From contig JBAVEL010000104.1 of assembly GCA_049587715.1 (NCBI GenBank), positions 1-9,041 of the forward strand: DNA of 9,041 nt. The letters are read 5' to 3'. Positions within the stretch are counted from its first letter, which is position 1, and every line of letters begins with the position of its first letter. The notes beneath the pieces are model-generated. The model did no database searches. It saw only the letters and a program-made list of their open reading frames with translations, and was not told where the DNA came from. This document shows, piece after piece, positions 1-6,520 of this stretch. The stretch comes from JBAVEL01 sp049587715 (GTDB lineage Bacteria > Bacteroidota > Ignavibacteria > UBA10030 > UBA6906). A program made the position numbers and the translations under genes.

Positions 1-128
1 CTCAACTCCTCCCGCACGACTGCCTCCACTGCTTCGCCCGTGGCGGAGACCGCGGCCAGGACCACCGGGAAGACCGCCCCGAGGCTGAGACCCGTGTACG
101 TCAGGACTATTTTGGCGCGCAGTTTCAC
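1..128 (-). CDS. Probable sensor histidine kinase, N-terminus only (cut by window edge)
   Basis: Forty-two codons are visible, starting at a GTG at 128-126 and running off the left edge. The translation begins MKLRAKIVLTYTGLSLGAV and continues as a hydrophobic stretch (about residues 7-27), then an amphipathic segment with acidic residues. A short basic start followed directly by a membrane helix is the usual beginning of a membrane-bound histidine kinase. The gene follows a PhoB-type response regulator by about 45 bp, in the same frame and with the RR stop at 176-174 upstream, so no earlier in-frame ATG or GTG exists between them. No kinase motif (H-box, N-box, G-box) is inside the window, so the kinase assignment rests on context and the N-terminal pattern. 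It could instead be another membrane-anchored signalling protein. The Shine-Dalgarno is weak (CAGG next to the start), which suggests translation coupled to the regulator gene. Confidence 0.55.
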   Translation of the reverse strand, partial: MKLRAKIVLTYTGLSLGAVFPVVLAAVSATGEAVEAVVREEL

Positions 129-173
129 CCTGAAGACGGCACGGGGGTGGAGCCGGTGCCCTTCATGCCCGAC

Positions 174-860
174 TCACTCGCGGAAACGATAGCCGACCCC
201 CTTGAGAGTCTCAATGAGGGAGCCGTCCTCACCCAGCTTCTCCCGGATCTTGCGGATGTGAACATCCACCGTCCTGTCGATGACGCACACGCCGCTTCCC
301 CAGATGCTGTTCAGGAGCATTTCCCGCGAGAAGACCTTGCCCCTGTGGGAAGCCAGAAGGGAAAGGATCTCGAATTCCTTCCGTGGGAAGACGACCTCCC
401 GTCTCCCCACCCGGACCGTATGGCTCGTCCGGTTGATTTCAATGGGCCCGGCGCACACAAGCGGCTTCTCGTTCTGCTCCTCGCGGGCCAGGTCCAGGCG
501 CCGGAAGACAGCCCGCACCCGGGCCACCAGCTTTCTGGGACTGATGGGCTTCTGGATGTAGTCATCGGCACCCAGTTCCAGACCCAGAATTTCATCCACT
601 TCACCCGAGCGGGCGGTCAGGAAGATGACCGGAAGCCCGGCCGTCAGGGGGTTCCTTCTGATCCGCCTGCACGCCTCGAACCCGTCCATGGCGGGCATCA
701 TGAGGTCCAGTATCACCAGGTCGGCTCCCGGGGCCCTCTCCACCGCCTCCTCCCCGTTGTACGCGGGAACCACGCGGTAGCCCTCCTTGCCCAGATTGTA
801 GGTAAGGAGGTCCACGATGTCCCGCTCATCGTCCACGACCAGGATGGTCCTGCGCCCCAC
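174..860 (-). CDS. OmpR/PhoB-family response regulator, winged-helix transcription factor
   Basis: This 228-residue protein has the two-domain structure and length of an OmpR/PhoB regulator. The receiver domain spans about residues 4-120: acidic pair D10-D11, phospho-acceptor D52 in LVILDLMMPAMDG, switch Thr82 and Lys104 in the QKP motif, so all catalytic receiver residues are present. The DNA-binding winged helix spans about residues 135-227, with RTVDVHIRKIREKLG and the closing GVGYRFRE. Phosphorylation by a cognate kinase, probably the gene immediately downstream, should drive dimerisation and DNA binding in the cytoplasm. The start is a GTG at 860-858 supported by a strong Shine-Dalgarno (GGGAGGA at 875-869, 8-nt spacing) that overlaps the stop of the upstream oxidoreductase gene. 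The family is certain. Its stimulus and target genes cannot be read from the sequence, and calling it PhoB itself would be unsafe because no pst or phoU gene is near. Confidence 0.93.
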   Translation of the reverse strand: MGRRTILVVDDERDIVDLLTYNLGKEGYRVVPAYNGEEAVERAPGADLVILDLMMPAMDGFEACRRIRRNPLTAGLPVIFLTARSGEVDEILGLELGADDYIQKPISPRKLVARVRAVFRRLDLAREEQNEKPLVCAGPIEINRTSHTVRVGRREVVFPRKEFEILSLLASHRGKVFSREMLLNSIWGSGVCVIDRTVDVHIRKIREKLGEDGSLIETLKGVGYRFRE

Positions 861-868
861 GGCCGGCT

Positions 869-875
869 TCCTCCC
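869..875 (-). promoter_or_regulatory. Strong ribosome-binding site deciding the GTG start of the response regulator
   Basis: On the minus strand GGGAGGA lies 8 nt before GTG 860-858, and its first base is the last base of the TAG stop (877-875) of the preceding oxidoreductase. It is one of the best Shine-Dalgarno matches in the window and fixes a non-ATG start. It also suggests that the regulator is translated efficiently on its own within the long operon. Confidence 0.75.
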
Positions 876-1879
876 TATGCGATGCGGACCGCGTTCCCGC
901 TCCGCGCGGAGCGGTAGATCGCATCCACCACCCGCATGCGCTGGACGGCTTCATCCGCGGTCGAAATCACGGGATGGAGTCCGCTGACCGCCCCCAGGAA
1001 GTGCTTCAGCTCGTTCTCGTAGGAGCGCCGGAACAGGTTGGCCGGGGTGTCCACCTTTGCGGGCGCCATGTTGACCACATTCCCGTGGAGTTCCTTGTGC
1101 ATGCGCAACGGGTTCAGGCTCGCGCTCCCCTCCGTCCCGAAGAACTCGCAGAACGAAATATCGCCGTCCACCGGGAGGGACCAGCTCACCTCCAGACGCA
1201 CCTGGCTCTCGTTCTTCATCGTGACGGTGACGAGCGAGGTATCCTCCACGCCCCGCGTCTTGTTGGCATAGTGGGCGGCGTGCACCTTCCGCACCGCCGG
1301 ATATCCCAGCATCCAGAGGGTCAGATCCAGCAGCACGATGCCGAGGTCCATGAAGGCGCCTCCCCCCGACCGCTCTTTCTGGATGGACCAGGGACTGTTC
1401 GCGTTCCTCTTCCGCAGCCACCCGGCTTTGGTGAAGAAGACCCTCCCGATCTCCTTTCCCTCGATGAAGCTCTTCAGAATCATGGCGTCGGGCCGGAACC
1501 GGTGGTTCATCCCCACCATCAACTTGCGCTCCGCCTTCCGGGCCGCCTCCGCCATCTCCACCGCTTCGGCGTAGTTCCGGCCGATGGGCTTCTCCACCAG
1601 CACGTCCCTGCCTGCATCCAGACCGGCAAGCGTCACCTCCCGGTGGGCGTCGGTGGAGGTGGCAACAATCAGCACGGAGAACTCCTCGCCCGCCAGCATG
1701 GAGGCCAGGTCCGTGTACACGTTCTTGATGCCGAATTTCTCTCCCACCAGACGGGCCCGACTCCTGTCCCTGTCGCAGATGGAGGCCACCACCGCCTCCG
1801 GAAGCCGGAGCAGAATGGGAAGGTGCACCACCTGGGCAACCCATCCCAGCCCGACGATGCCCACGCGTACCGGTTTCAT
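875..1879 (-). CDS. Gfo/Idh/MocA-family NAD(P)-dependent oxidoreductase with altered catalytic motif
   Basis: This 334-residue protein has the typical family length. The N-terminal Rossmann fold (about 1-120) shows the nucleotide loop GIVGLGWVAQ (residues 7-16), D36 at the end of the second strand, and the diagnostic E96-K97-P98. The C-terminal GFO/IDH-type domain (about 125-330) contains GMNHRFRPD and GGGAFMDLG. Members normally oxidise or reduce sugars, inositols or related hydroxy compounds with NAD(P). In the usual GGGxxxDxGxHxxD signature the His is replaced by Val182 (codon GTG at 1336-1334), while Asp178 and Asp185 remain. That His pairs with the EKP Lys and the Asp as the catalytic triad in inositol dehydrogenases, so the chemistry here may differ or be lost. 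The start ATG overlaps the dxs stop (ATGA), implying coupled translation. The substrate cannot be predicted. A link to isoprenoid metabolism is only contextual. Confidence 0.9.
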   Translation of the reverse strand: MKPVRVGIVGLGWVAQVVHLPILLRLPEAVVASICDRDRSRARLVGEKFGIKNVYTDLASMLAGEEFSVLIVATSTDAHREVTLAGLDAGRDVLVEKPIGRNYAEAVEMAEAARKAERKLMVGMNHRFRPDAMILKSFIEGKEIGRVFFTKAGWLRKRNANSPWSIQKERSGGGAFMDLGIVLLDLTLWMLGYPAVRKVHAAHYANKTRGVEDTSLVTVTMKNESQVRLEVSWSLPVDGDISFCEFFGTEGSASLNPLRMHKELHGNVVNMAPAKVDTPANLFRRSYENELKHFLGAVSGLHPVISTADEAVQRMRVVDAIYRSARSGNAVRIA

Positions 1880-3831
1880 GCCTGTCTCCCGAGTGTTTCG
1901 ATGTGCACGGCTCCCGTCACGCGGGGGCGGCTTGCCGGATCAGCCCCGAGCAGATCGGCCGCCGCGTCCGCAATTCCCCCGGGATCCAGCCCGTGGTTCC
2001 GATGGAGCTCTTCCGTGGTTCCGTGTTCCACGAAGCGGTCCGGAAGCCCGTGTATCCGGAGCCGCACGGACGTAAGCCCATGTGATGCAAGGCATTCGGC
2101 CACTGCGCTTCCGAACCCGCCCCGTACGACATTGTCCTCCAGGGTCAGGATGGCCCCGTACCGGGCCGCCGCGGCAGCCACAAGCTCTTCATCCAGGGGC
2201 CGGATGAACCGCATGTTCAGGACGCCTGCCGAGATGCCGCGGCCCGCCAGGAGAGTCGAGGCGGCAAGCGCGTGCTGCACCATTGTTCCCACGGCCAGGA
2301 TCGCCACATCGGTCCCCGTCCGGAGCTCTTCCCCGCGCCCCACGGGCAGGGGGTGGAAACCCGGTTGCAGGGGAACCCCTGTTCCGCTCCCGCGGGGATA
2401 CCGGAGGGCCACCGGACCCTCCACATGGTGGACTGCCGTACAGAGCATATCCCTCAACTCCGCCTCGTCTTTGGGGGCCATCAGGACCATGTTCGGGATC
2501 AGGCGGAGATACGAGAGGTCGAACGCCCCGTGATGCGTGGGACCATCGGCTCCCACAACCCCCGACCTGTCCAGGGCAAAGACAACATGCAGGTTCTGAA
2601 GGGCAACGTCATGGATGATCTGATCAAAGGCCCGCTGGAGAAAGGACGAATAGACGGCCACGATTGGAACGCACCCCTGGGTGGCGAGTCCCGCGGCGAA
2701 TGTGACCCCGTGTTGTTCGGCGATTCCCACGTCGTAGAAGCGATCGGGCATCTCCTTCTGCAGGCGGTCCAGCCCGGTTCCGTCGGGCATCGCCGCCGTG
2801 ATGCCCACCACACGAGCATCGCCCCTCGCAAGCTCCACCACCGCCTCGCCGAACACGCTCGTGTAGGAAGGGGCAACCTCCGCCTTCCGGGGAGAGAGGC
2901 CTGTGATCTTGTCGAAGGGAGTCACACCGTGCAGCCGCTGCACATCCTCTTCCGCCGGCTTGTACCCCTTCCCTTTCTGCGTCACGACGTGAAGGAGAAG
3001 GGGACCCCGGCAATCCCTGATGTCCCCGAGAATCCGGATGAGCTGCACCACGTTATGACCGTTCACGGGGCCGAAATACCGGAACCCCAGGGCCTCGAAC
3101 AGCATCCCCGGCGTCACCACGACCTTGATTCCCTCTTCGAGTCGGGCGGCCACACTGCGGATCCGGTCCCCCCAGACATCCAGCTTCCCTGTGAGATGGT
3201 AGACGTTTGCCTTGAACCTGTTGTACGAAGGATTCGCTATAAGCTGGGTGAAATAATTCGAGATGGCCCAGACATTTGGCCCGATGGACATATTGTTATC
3301 ATTCAGCACAACCAGCAGGTCCTTCTTCATGAGTCCTGCATTGTTCATCCCCTCATAGACCATCCCCCCCGTCATCGCCCCGTCCCCCACGATCGCGGCC
3401 ACCTTGTACGAGGCGCCGGTCCGATCCCGGGCGGCCACCATCCCCAGGGCCGCCGAGATGGCCGTGCTGGCATGTCCCGCCCCGAAGGTGTCGTATTCGC
3501 TCTCTGACCGCTTCAGGAATCCGCTGAGGCCTGTATGCTGCCGGAGAGTGTGCAACCGTTCCTTCCTGCCGGTCAGGATCTTGTGGGGATAGGCCTGGTG
3601 CCCCACGTCCCAGACAAGCTTGTCCTCGGGGGTATGGAAGACGTAATGGAGGGCCACGGTGAGCTCCACGGCCCCCAGCCCCGCCCCCAGGTGGCCCCCC
3701 GTGCGGGAGACCGTGTCTATCAGAAACCGGCGGACATCGTCGCAGAGCAGCTTCAACTCGGGCATGGAAAGACGCCTGAGGTCGGCAGGGACTTCGACTT
3801 TGTCCAGAACAGGATAGGCCTCCTTACTCAT
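1876..3831 (-). CDS. dxs: 1-deoxy-D-xylulose-5-phosphate synthase (DXS)
   Basis: DXS condenses pyruvate and glyceraldehyde 3-phosphate to DXP with thiamine diphosphate and Mg2+. This is the first step of the MEP pathway to isoprenoids and also feeds thiamine and pyridoxal synthesis; the enzyme is cytoplasmic. From the chosen start it has 651 residues, slightly longer than the usual 620-640. Visible signatures: RTGGHLGAGLGAVEL with His47, WDVGHQAYPHKILTG (74-88), the ThDP site GDGAMTGG (149-156) paired with NDNNMSIG (177-184), the catalytic Glu372 in DVGIAEQHGVTFAAGLA, and GPTHHGAFD with His433. The C-terminal transketolase domain ends with RIHGLPDRFVEHG. I chose ATG 3831-3829 (MSKEAYPVLDKV). 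The frame is open 16 codons further upstream, but that stretch lies inside xseB and is Trp-rich junk. The start overlaps the xseB stop by 8 bp (ATGAGTAA) and the stop overlaps the oxidoreductase start by 4 bp. No ispA lies between xseB and dxs. Confidence 0.97.
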   Translation of the reverse strand: MSKEAYPVLDKVEVPADLRRLSMPELKLLCDDVRRFLIDTVSRTGGHLGAGLGAVELTVALHYVFHTPEDKLVWDVGHQAYPHKILTGRKERLHTLRQHTGLSGFLKRSESEYDTFGAGHASTAISAALGMVAARDRTGASYKVAAIVGDGAMTGGMVYEGMNNAGLMKKDLLVVLNDNNMSIGPNVWAISNYFTQLIANPSYNRFKANVYHLTGKLDVWGDRIRSVAARLEEGIKVVVTPGMLFEALGFRYFGPVNGHNVVQLIRILGDIRDCRGPLLLHVVTQKGKGYKPAEEDVQRLHGVTPFDKITGLSPRKAEVAPSYTSVFGEAVVELARGDARVVGITAAMPDGTGLDRLQKEMPDRFYDVGIAEQHGVTFAAGLATQGCVPIVAVYSSFLQRAFDQIIHDVALQNLHVVFALDRSGVVGADGPTHHGAFDLSYLRLIPNMVLMAPKDEAELRDMLCTAVHHVEGPVALRYPRGSGTGVPLQPGFHPLPVGRGEELRTGTDVAILAVGTMVQHALAASTLLAGRGISAGVLNMRFIRPLDEELVAAAAARYGAILTLEDNVVRGGFGSAVAECLASHGLTSVRLRIHGLPDRFVEHGTTEELHRNHGLDPGGIADAAADLLGADPASRPRVTGAVHIETLGRQA

Positions 3832-4099
3832 TCTCTTTCTCGTCCTTTCCCCGCCCCATGTCCACATCGTCCAGGACACGGAAGCCCTCGTCCGCCGTCC
3901 CGGCCAGGCGTTTCAGCCGGACCTCCGCCCGACGGAGCCTGGCCAGGCAATCCCTGGAGAGCTCCATGCCCTCCTCATACAGTTTCAGGGATTCCTCCAG
4001 CGGAACCGAGCCCTCTTCCAGCCTCGAGACAACCTCCTCCAGGCGCCTCAGCGACTCCTCGAATGTGCCCCTGTCACGGGGGTTCTTCAAGCTGCCCAT
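3824..4099 (-). CDS. xseB: Exodeoxyribonuclease VII small subunit
   Basis: XseB binds along the coiled-coil stalk of XseA to form exonuclease VII, which degrades single-stranded DNA from both ends into short oligonucleotides. This copy has 91 residues against the usual 60-85. It carries the family core: FEESLRRLEEVVSRLEEG (13-30), VPLEESLKLYEEGMELSRDC (32-51), and an Arg/Leu-rich third segment ending near residue 65. These are all helical. The extra length is a charged C-terminal tail (DMGRGKDEKENE). The ATG at 4099 has GAGGA at about 4-nt spacing and lies 6 bp after the xseA stop. The end overlaps the dxs start by 8 bp. Position directly after xseA confirms the call. Confidence 0.94.
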   Translation of the reverse strand: MGSLKNPRDRGTFEESLRRLEEVVSRLEEGSVPLEESLKLYEEGMELSRDCLARLRRAEVRLKRLAGTADEGFRVLDDVDMGRGKDEKENE

Positions 4100-4105
4100 A
4101 GATCC

Positions 4106-5293
4106 TCAGTCGATGACGGAGCTCTTGAGGCCGTCCTGGAACTCCATTTCCACCTTGTCCCCCGAATCAAGCACGGCCGCAGAACTCACCGCCGTCCCGC
4201 CCTTTCGCACAATGGCAAAACCCCTCCGCAGGGTACGCTCCGGGCTGAGGGAAGCCACCCTTCCCCTCAGGGCTTCCAGATACTGTCCGGACAGAGAGAA
4301 CCGGTGGGAAACGGCCAGGCGGAGGGAACGATCCAGTTCGTCCATCCTCTGGCCTGCCTGGCGGAACCGGTCCAGCGGCCGGTTGAATGCGTAGCTTCCC
4401 AGAAGATATCGGACGCGGCTTTTGTGGGTTTCGAGCAGAACGGACACTGCGCTGCGCATAGTGTACCCAATTCTCCCAAGAGTTTCAAGAACCCTGGCCC
4501 TGCCGGGCGCCACCATTTCCGCAGCCGCCGAGGGAGTCGGGGCTCTTGCGTCCGCTGCGAAATCGGCAATCGTGTAATCGGTCTCGTGCCCGACGGCACT
4601 TACGACGGGAATCCGGGAGGCCGCGATCGCCCGGGCCACGACTTCCTCGTTGAAAGCCCGGAGGTCTTCGAGCGATCCTCCCCCCCGGGCCAGGACAATG
4701 ACGTCAACCCTCCCCCAGCTGTTGAAATCCGCCACGGCCTGTGCGATCTCGCCGGCGGCCCCCTCCCCCTGAACTCTCACAGGCCTCAGAACCGCCTCCC
4801 TCACCGGAACCCGTCCGGCCAGCACCCGCAGAATATCATGGAGCACCGCTCCGGCGGGAGAGGTGACGAGGCCGATGCGCTCAGGATATGCCGGAAGCGG
4901 TTTCTTGCGGGCATCGGCAAAGAGCCCTTCCTGAGCGAGCTTGCGTTTCAGTGCCTCATATGCCGCCTGAAGCTCCCCCAGCCCGACCTCCCGCAGGGCC
5001 GTGACGTCAAGCTGGTACACGCCCCGCTTCTCATAGACGGAGAGCCGGCCCCGGGCCACGACCGAAAGGCCGTTGCGGGGAACCGCCCCCAGCAAGCCGA
5101 TCCGGCTCCTCCATACGACCGCCGCAAGCTGAGCCTCGTCATCCTTCAATGTGAAATAGGTGTGTCCCGAGGAGTGCCGGACGGCGTTGGAGATCTCCCC
5201 CCGTACCACCACCGAAGGGAATGCCCTCTCCACGGAGGTCTTCACACGCCTGGTGAGCTCGCTGACGGACTCTATGCATTCGGGTGGTACCAT
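4106..5293 (-). CDS. xseA: Exodeoxyribonuclease VII large (catalytic) subunit
   Basis: XseA is the catalytic subunit of the ssDNA exonuclease that acts in mismatch repair and DNA damage processing. The protein has 395 residues. The order is an N-terminal OB-fold for ssDNA (about 5-105; RGEISN 31-36, SGHTYFTLKD 42-51), then the nuclease core (about 125-265) with ERIGLVTSPAGAVLHDIL (138-155), ARGGGSLEDLRAFNEE (202-217) and SAVGHETDYTIADFAADARAPTPSAAAEM (232-260). An Arg-rich coiled-coil stalk follows (about 265-360), then a short C-terminal domain with LRRGFAIVRKGG. It is shorter than the 456-residue E. coli enzyme because the stalk region is shorter, which is common outside Proteobacteria. ATG 5293 is preceded by GAGGAG (5308-5303, 9-nt spacing). 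It is the first gene of the left operon. Its own promoter must lie in the 92-bp divergent gap, but I see no convincing minus-strand -35/-10 pair. Confidence 0.96.
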   Translation of the reverse strand: MVPPECIESVSELTRRVKTSVERAFPSVVVRGEISNAVRHSSGHTYFTLKDDEAQLAAVVWRSRIGLLGAVPRNGLSVVARGRLSVYEKRGVYQLDVTALREVGLGELQAAYEALKRKLAQEGLFADARKKPLPAYPERIGLVTSPAGAVLHDILRVLAGRVPVREAVLRPVRVQGEGAAGEIAQAVADFNSWGRVDVIVLARGGGSLEDLRAFNEEVVARAIAASRIPVVSAVGHETDYTIADFAADARAPTPSAAAEMVAPGRARVLETLGRIGYTMRSAVSVLLETHKSRVRYLLGSYAFNRPLDRFRQAGQRMDELDRSLRLAVSHRFSLSGQYLEALRGRVASLSPERTLRRGFAIVRKGGTAVSSAAVLDSGDKVEMEFQDGLKSSVID

Positions 5294-5318
5294 CAGGGAT
5301 CGCTCCTCAGAGGGTGCG

Positions 5319-5347
5319 TTGCCTCCCGTCGGGGGATTTCCTATATT
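5319..5347 (+). promoter_or_regulatory. Sigma-70-like promoter for bshB1
   Basis: In the 92-bp divergent gap between xseA and bshB1, TTGCCT (5319-5324) and TATATT (5342-5347) are separated by exactly 17 bp. They match the -35 and -10 consensus at 4 of 6 and 5 of 6 positions. Transcription would begin near 5354, giving a leader of about 32 nt before the ATG at 5386. The spacer holds a short dyad, CCCG-T-CGGG at 5325-5333, which is too small to name as an operator. The -10 sits in the only AT-rich patch of the gap, so it may also contribute to the divergent xseA promoter. This is a sequence match only. Confidence 0.55.
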
Positions 5348-5385
5348 TGCACCATCTTCTCACAGGACGGACACCGGGATCTCTC

Positions 5386-6105
5386 ATGAAACTGGACGTT
5401 CTCGCGTTCGGGGCACACCCCGACGATGTGGAGCTGGCCTGCGGCGGAACAGTGGTCCGCCTGATCAAAGCGGGAAAAAAGGTGGGGATCTGCGATCTCA
5501 CGGCTGGAGAGATGGGAACCCGGGGCAGCCCTGAGATCCGGGAACGGGAGGCCGCGGAGGCCTCCCGCATCCTGGGACTCCACGTCCGGGACAACCTGGG
5601 ACTCCCCGACGGTGACATCCCGCTCGATGCAGCCGCCAGAACGGGGGTCATCCGCCTGATCCGGAGATACAGGCCCGAGATACTGCTCATTCCCCACTGG
5701 CACGAACGGCATCCCGATCACGAACATGCCCATCGCCTCTGCCGGGAGGCCTGGTTCTACGCCGGACTTGAGAAGATCACCACAACCGATGACGGGCTGA
5801 GGCAATCCCCCCATCGTCCGAAGCGATACTTCCAGTATATGCAGACCTACGAGTTTCAGCCTTCCTTCGTGGTGGACATATCGGCCGAATACGACCAGCG
5901 GATGCAGGCGGTTTTTGCCTACCGGTCCCAGGTCTTGAACCCCGCCAGCACGGAGACCCCCACCCTCATCAGCTCCTCCGGTTTTCTGGACCTCCTGAGG
6001 GCGCGCTTTGAATACTACGGCGACAGGGTCGGCTGCAGATACGGGGAGCCCTTTCTTGCAGAGGGACTCGTGGGCCTTCCCGGTCTGGAGGTCCTTCTCC
6101 TCTGA
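5386..6105 (+). CDS. bshB1: Bacillithiol biosynthesis deacetylase BshB1 (PIG-L/LmbE family)
   Basis: BshB1 is a zinc metalloenzyme that removes the acetyl group from N-acetylglucosaminyl-L-malate, the second step of bacillithiol synthesis; it is cytoplasmic. The 239 residues match the family length. The N-terminus MKLDVLAFGAHPDDVELACG carries the zinc-binding AHPDD motif (His11, Asp14; Asp13 the likely catalytic base). GEMGTRGSPEIRE (41-53) and the second metal-site segment PHWHERHPDHEHAH (103-116) follow. YMQTYEFQPSFVVDIS and YRSQVLNP are typical of BshB1 rather than of general LmbE proteins. I chose ATG 5386 because the conserved fold starts there. An in-frame ATG at 5284 lies inside xseA and upstream of the predicted promoter. 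The Shine-Dalgarno is modest (CGGGA). bshA and bshC are not in the window. The stop abuts the ccmE stop on the other strand. A deacetylase for a related GlcNAc substrate is the main alternative. Confidence 0.88.
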   Translation: MKLDVLAFGAHPDDVELACGGTVVRLIKAGKKVGICDLTAGEMGTRGSPEIREREAAEASRILGLHVRDNLGLPDGDIPLDAAARTGVIRLIRRYRPEILLIPHWHERHPDHEHAHRLCREAWFYAGLEKITTTDDGLRQSPHRPKRYFQYMQTYEFQPSFVVDISAEYDQRMQAVFAYRSQVLNPASTETPTLISSSGFLDLLRARFEYYGDRVGCRYGEPFLAEGLVGLPGLEVLLL

Positions 6106-6519
6106 TCAGGAGTCCGAGGGTCTCCCCGGCCGGACGCCACCCAGGTCTCCCCCCGTTTCGTATTTGGACGGGCATTTCGTGAGGAGCCCCGTGGCCCTGA
6201 AACACCCCTCCGCCGACGAGTAGCGCCCCCTGGCCACCACGCTCGTGGCCAACTCGAAGTTGTTGGGTGCGGGCCCGTCCAGCACCACCTTGCAGACCTC
6301 TCCCCGGGCGTCCACCAGGTGGAATGTAAAGGTGCCCGCCCCGGGATCGAAGCGGGATCCCCTGGTCCGGTCCCATTTCCCCATGAGCTGGACCTTCCTA
6401 TCCGATCTCCTGGCTTCCGCGACGTCCGCATACCCCACGTTGTTCTCGAAGAAGCGGACAGACCCGAACACGATGAACCCTGCACATACAAGCCCGGCGA
6501 TGACCGTGCGGAGCTTCAC
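6106..6519 (-). CDS. ccmE: Cytochrome c maturation haem chaperone CcmE, Cys-x-x-x-Tyr variant
   Basis: CcmE receives haem from CcmABCD at the outer face of the cytoplasmic membrane, holds it covalently, and passes it to CcmF for attachment to apocytochrome. The 137-residue protein has one N-terminal signal-anchor helix (about 5-20, TVIAGLVCAGFIVFGSV) and an OB-fold periplasmic domain with KVVLDGPAPNNFELATSVVARG. The haem-binding loop reads LLTKCPSKYE: Cys116 (codon 6174-6172) and Tyr120, in place of the His-x-x-x-Tyr of E. coli. A Cys-type CcmE is known from archaea and Desulfovibrio. The chosen start is GTG 6519-6517, one base after the ccmD stop, giving a basic residue and then the helix. 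The frame is open further upstream only through ccmD. Its ribosome-binding region is the G-rich tract at the end of ccmD. Two further Cys residues (76 and 106) are present. Confidence 0.9.
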   Translation of the reverse strand: MKLRTVIAGLVCAGFIVFGSVRFFENNVGYADVAEARRSDRKVQLMGKWDRTRGSRFDPGAGTFTFHLVDARGEVCKVVLDGPAPNNFELATSVVARGRYSSAEGCFRATGLLTKCPSKYETGGDLGGVRPGRPSDS

Positions 6520-6520
6520 C

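Noticed and set aside
125..166. 13-codon ORF from ATG 166 overlapping the kinase start
   Set aside because: Too short, no Shine-Dalgarno of note, and no conserved character. It ends at the kinase GTG (GTGA-type overlap), but the regulator-to-kinase gap is too small to argue for it.
974..2533. 519-codon plus-strand open frame opposite the oxidoreductase and dxs
   Set aside because: It is fully antisense to two well-supported genes, rich in His, Pro, Arg and Gly without any recognisable domain, and typical of mirror frames in high-GC DNA.
2272..3507. 411-codon plus-strand open frame opposite dxs
   Set aside because: Antisense shadow of dxs with no domain, no ribosome-binding site and shadow-like composition.
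3832..3879. 16-residue N-terminal extension of DXS from ATG 3879
   Set aside because: It lies inside xseB, is Trp/Met-rich and unlike DXS; ATG 3831 overlaps the xseB stop in the normal operon style.
5284..5385. 34-residue N-terminal extension of BshB1
   Set aside because: It overlaps the xseA start region and the predicted promoter; the conserved fold begins at the Met encoded at 5386.
5294..5385. Minus-strand promoter for xseA in the divergent gap
   Set aside because: TATAGG occurs in the AT-rich patch, but no acceptable -35 lies 16-18 bp upstream; a promoter must exist but cannot be placed.
4304..5389. 361-codon plus-strand open frame opposite xseA
   Set aside because: Antisense shadow of xseA; no domain, and the real plus-strand gene begins at 5386 in another frame.
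6097..6112. Possible terminator hairpin at the bshB1/ccmE junction
   Set aside because: Stem of only 5 bp with a 6-nt loop and no T-tract on either strand.
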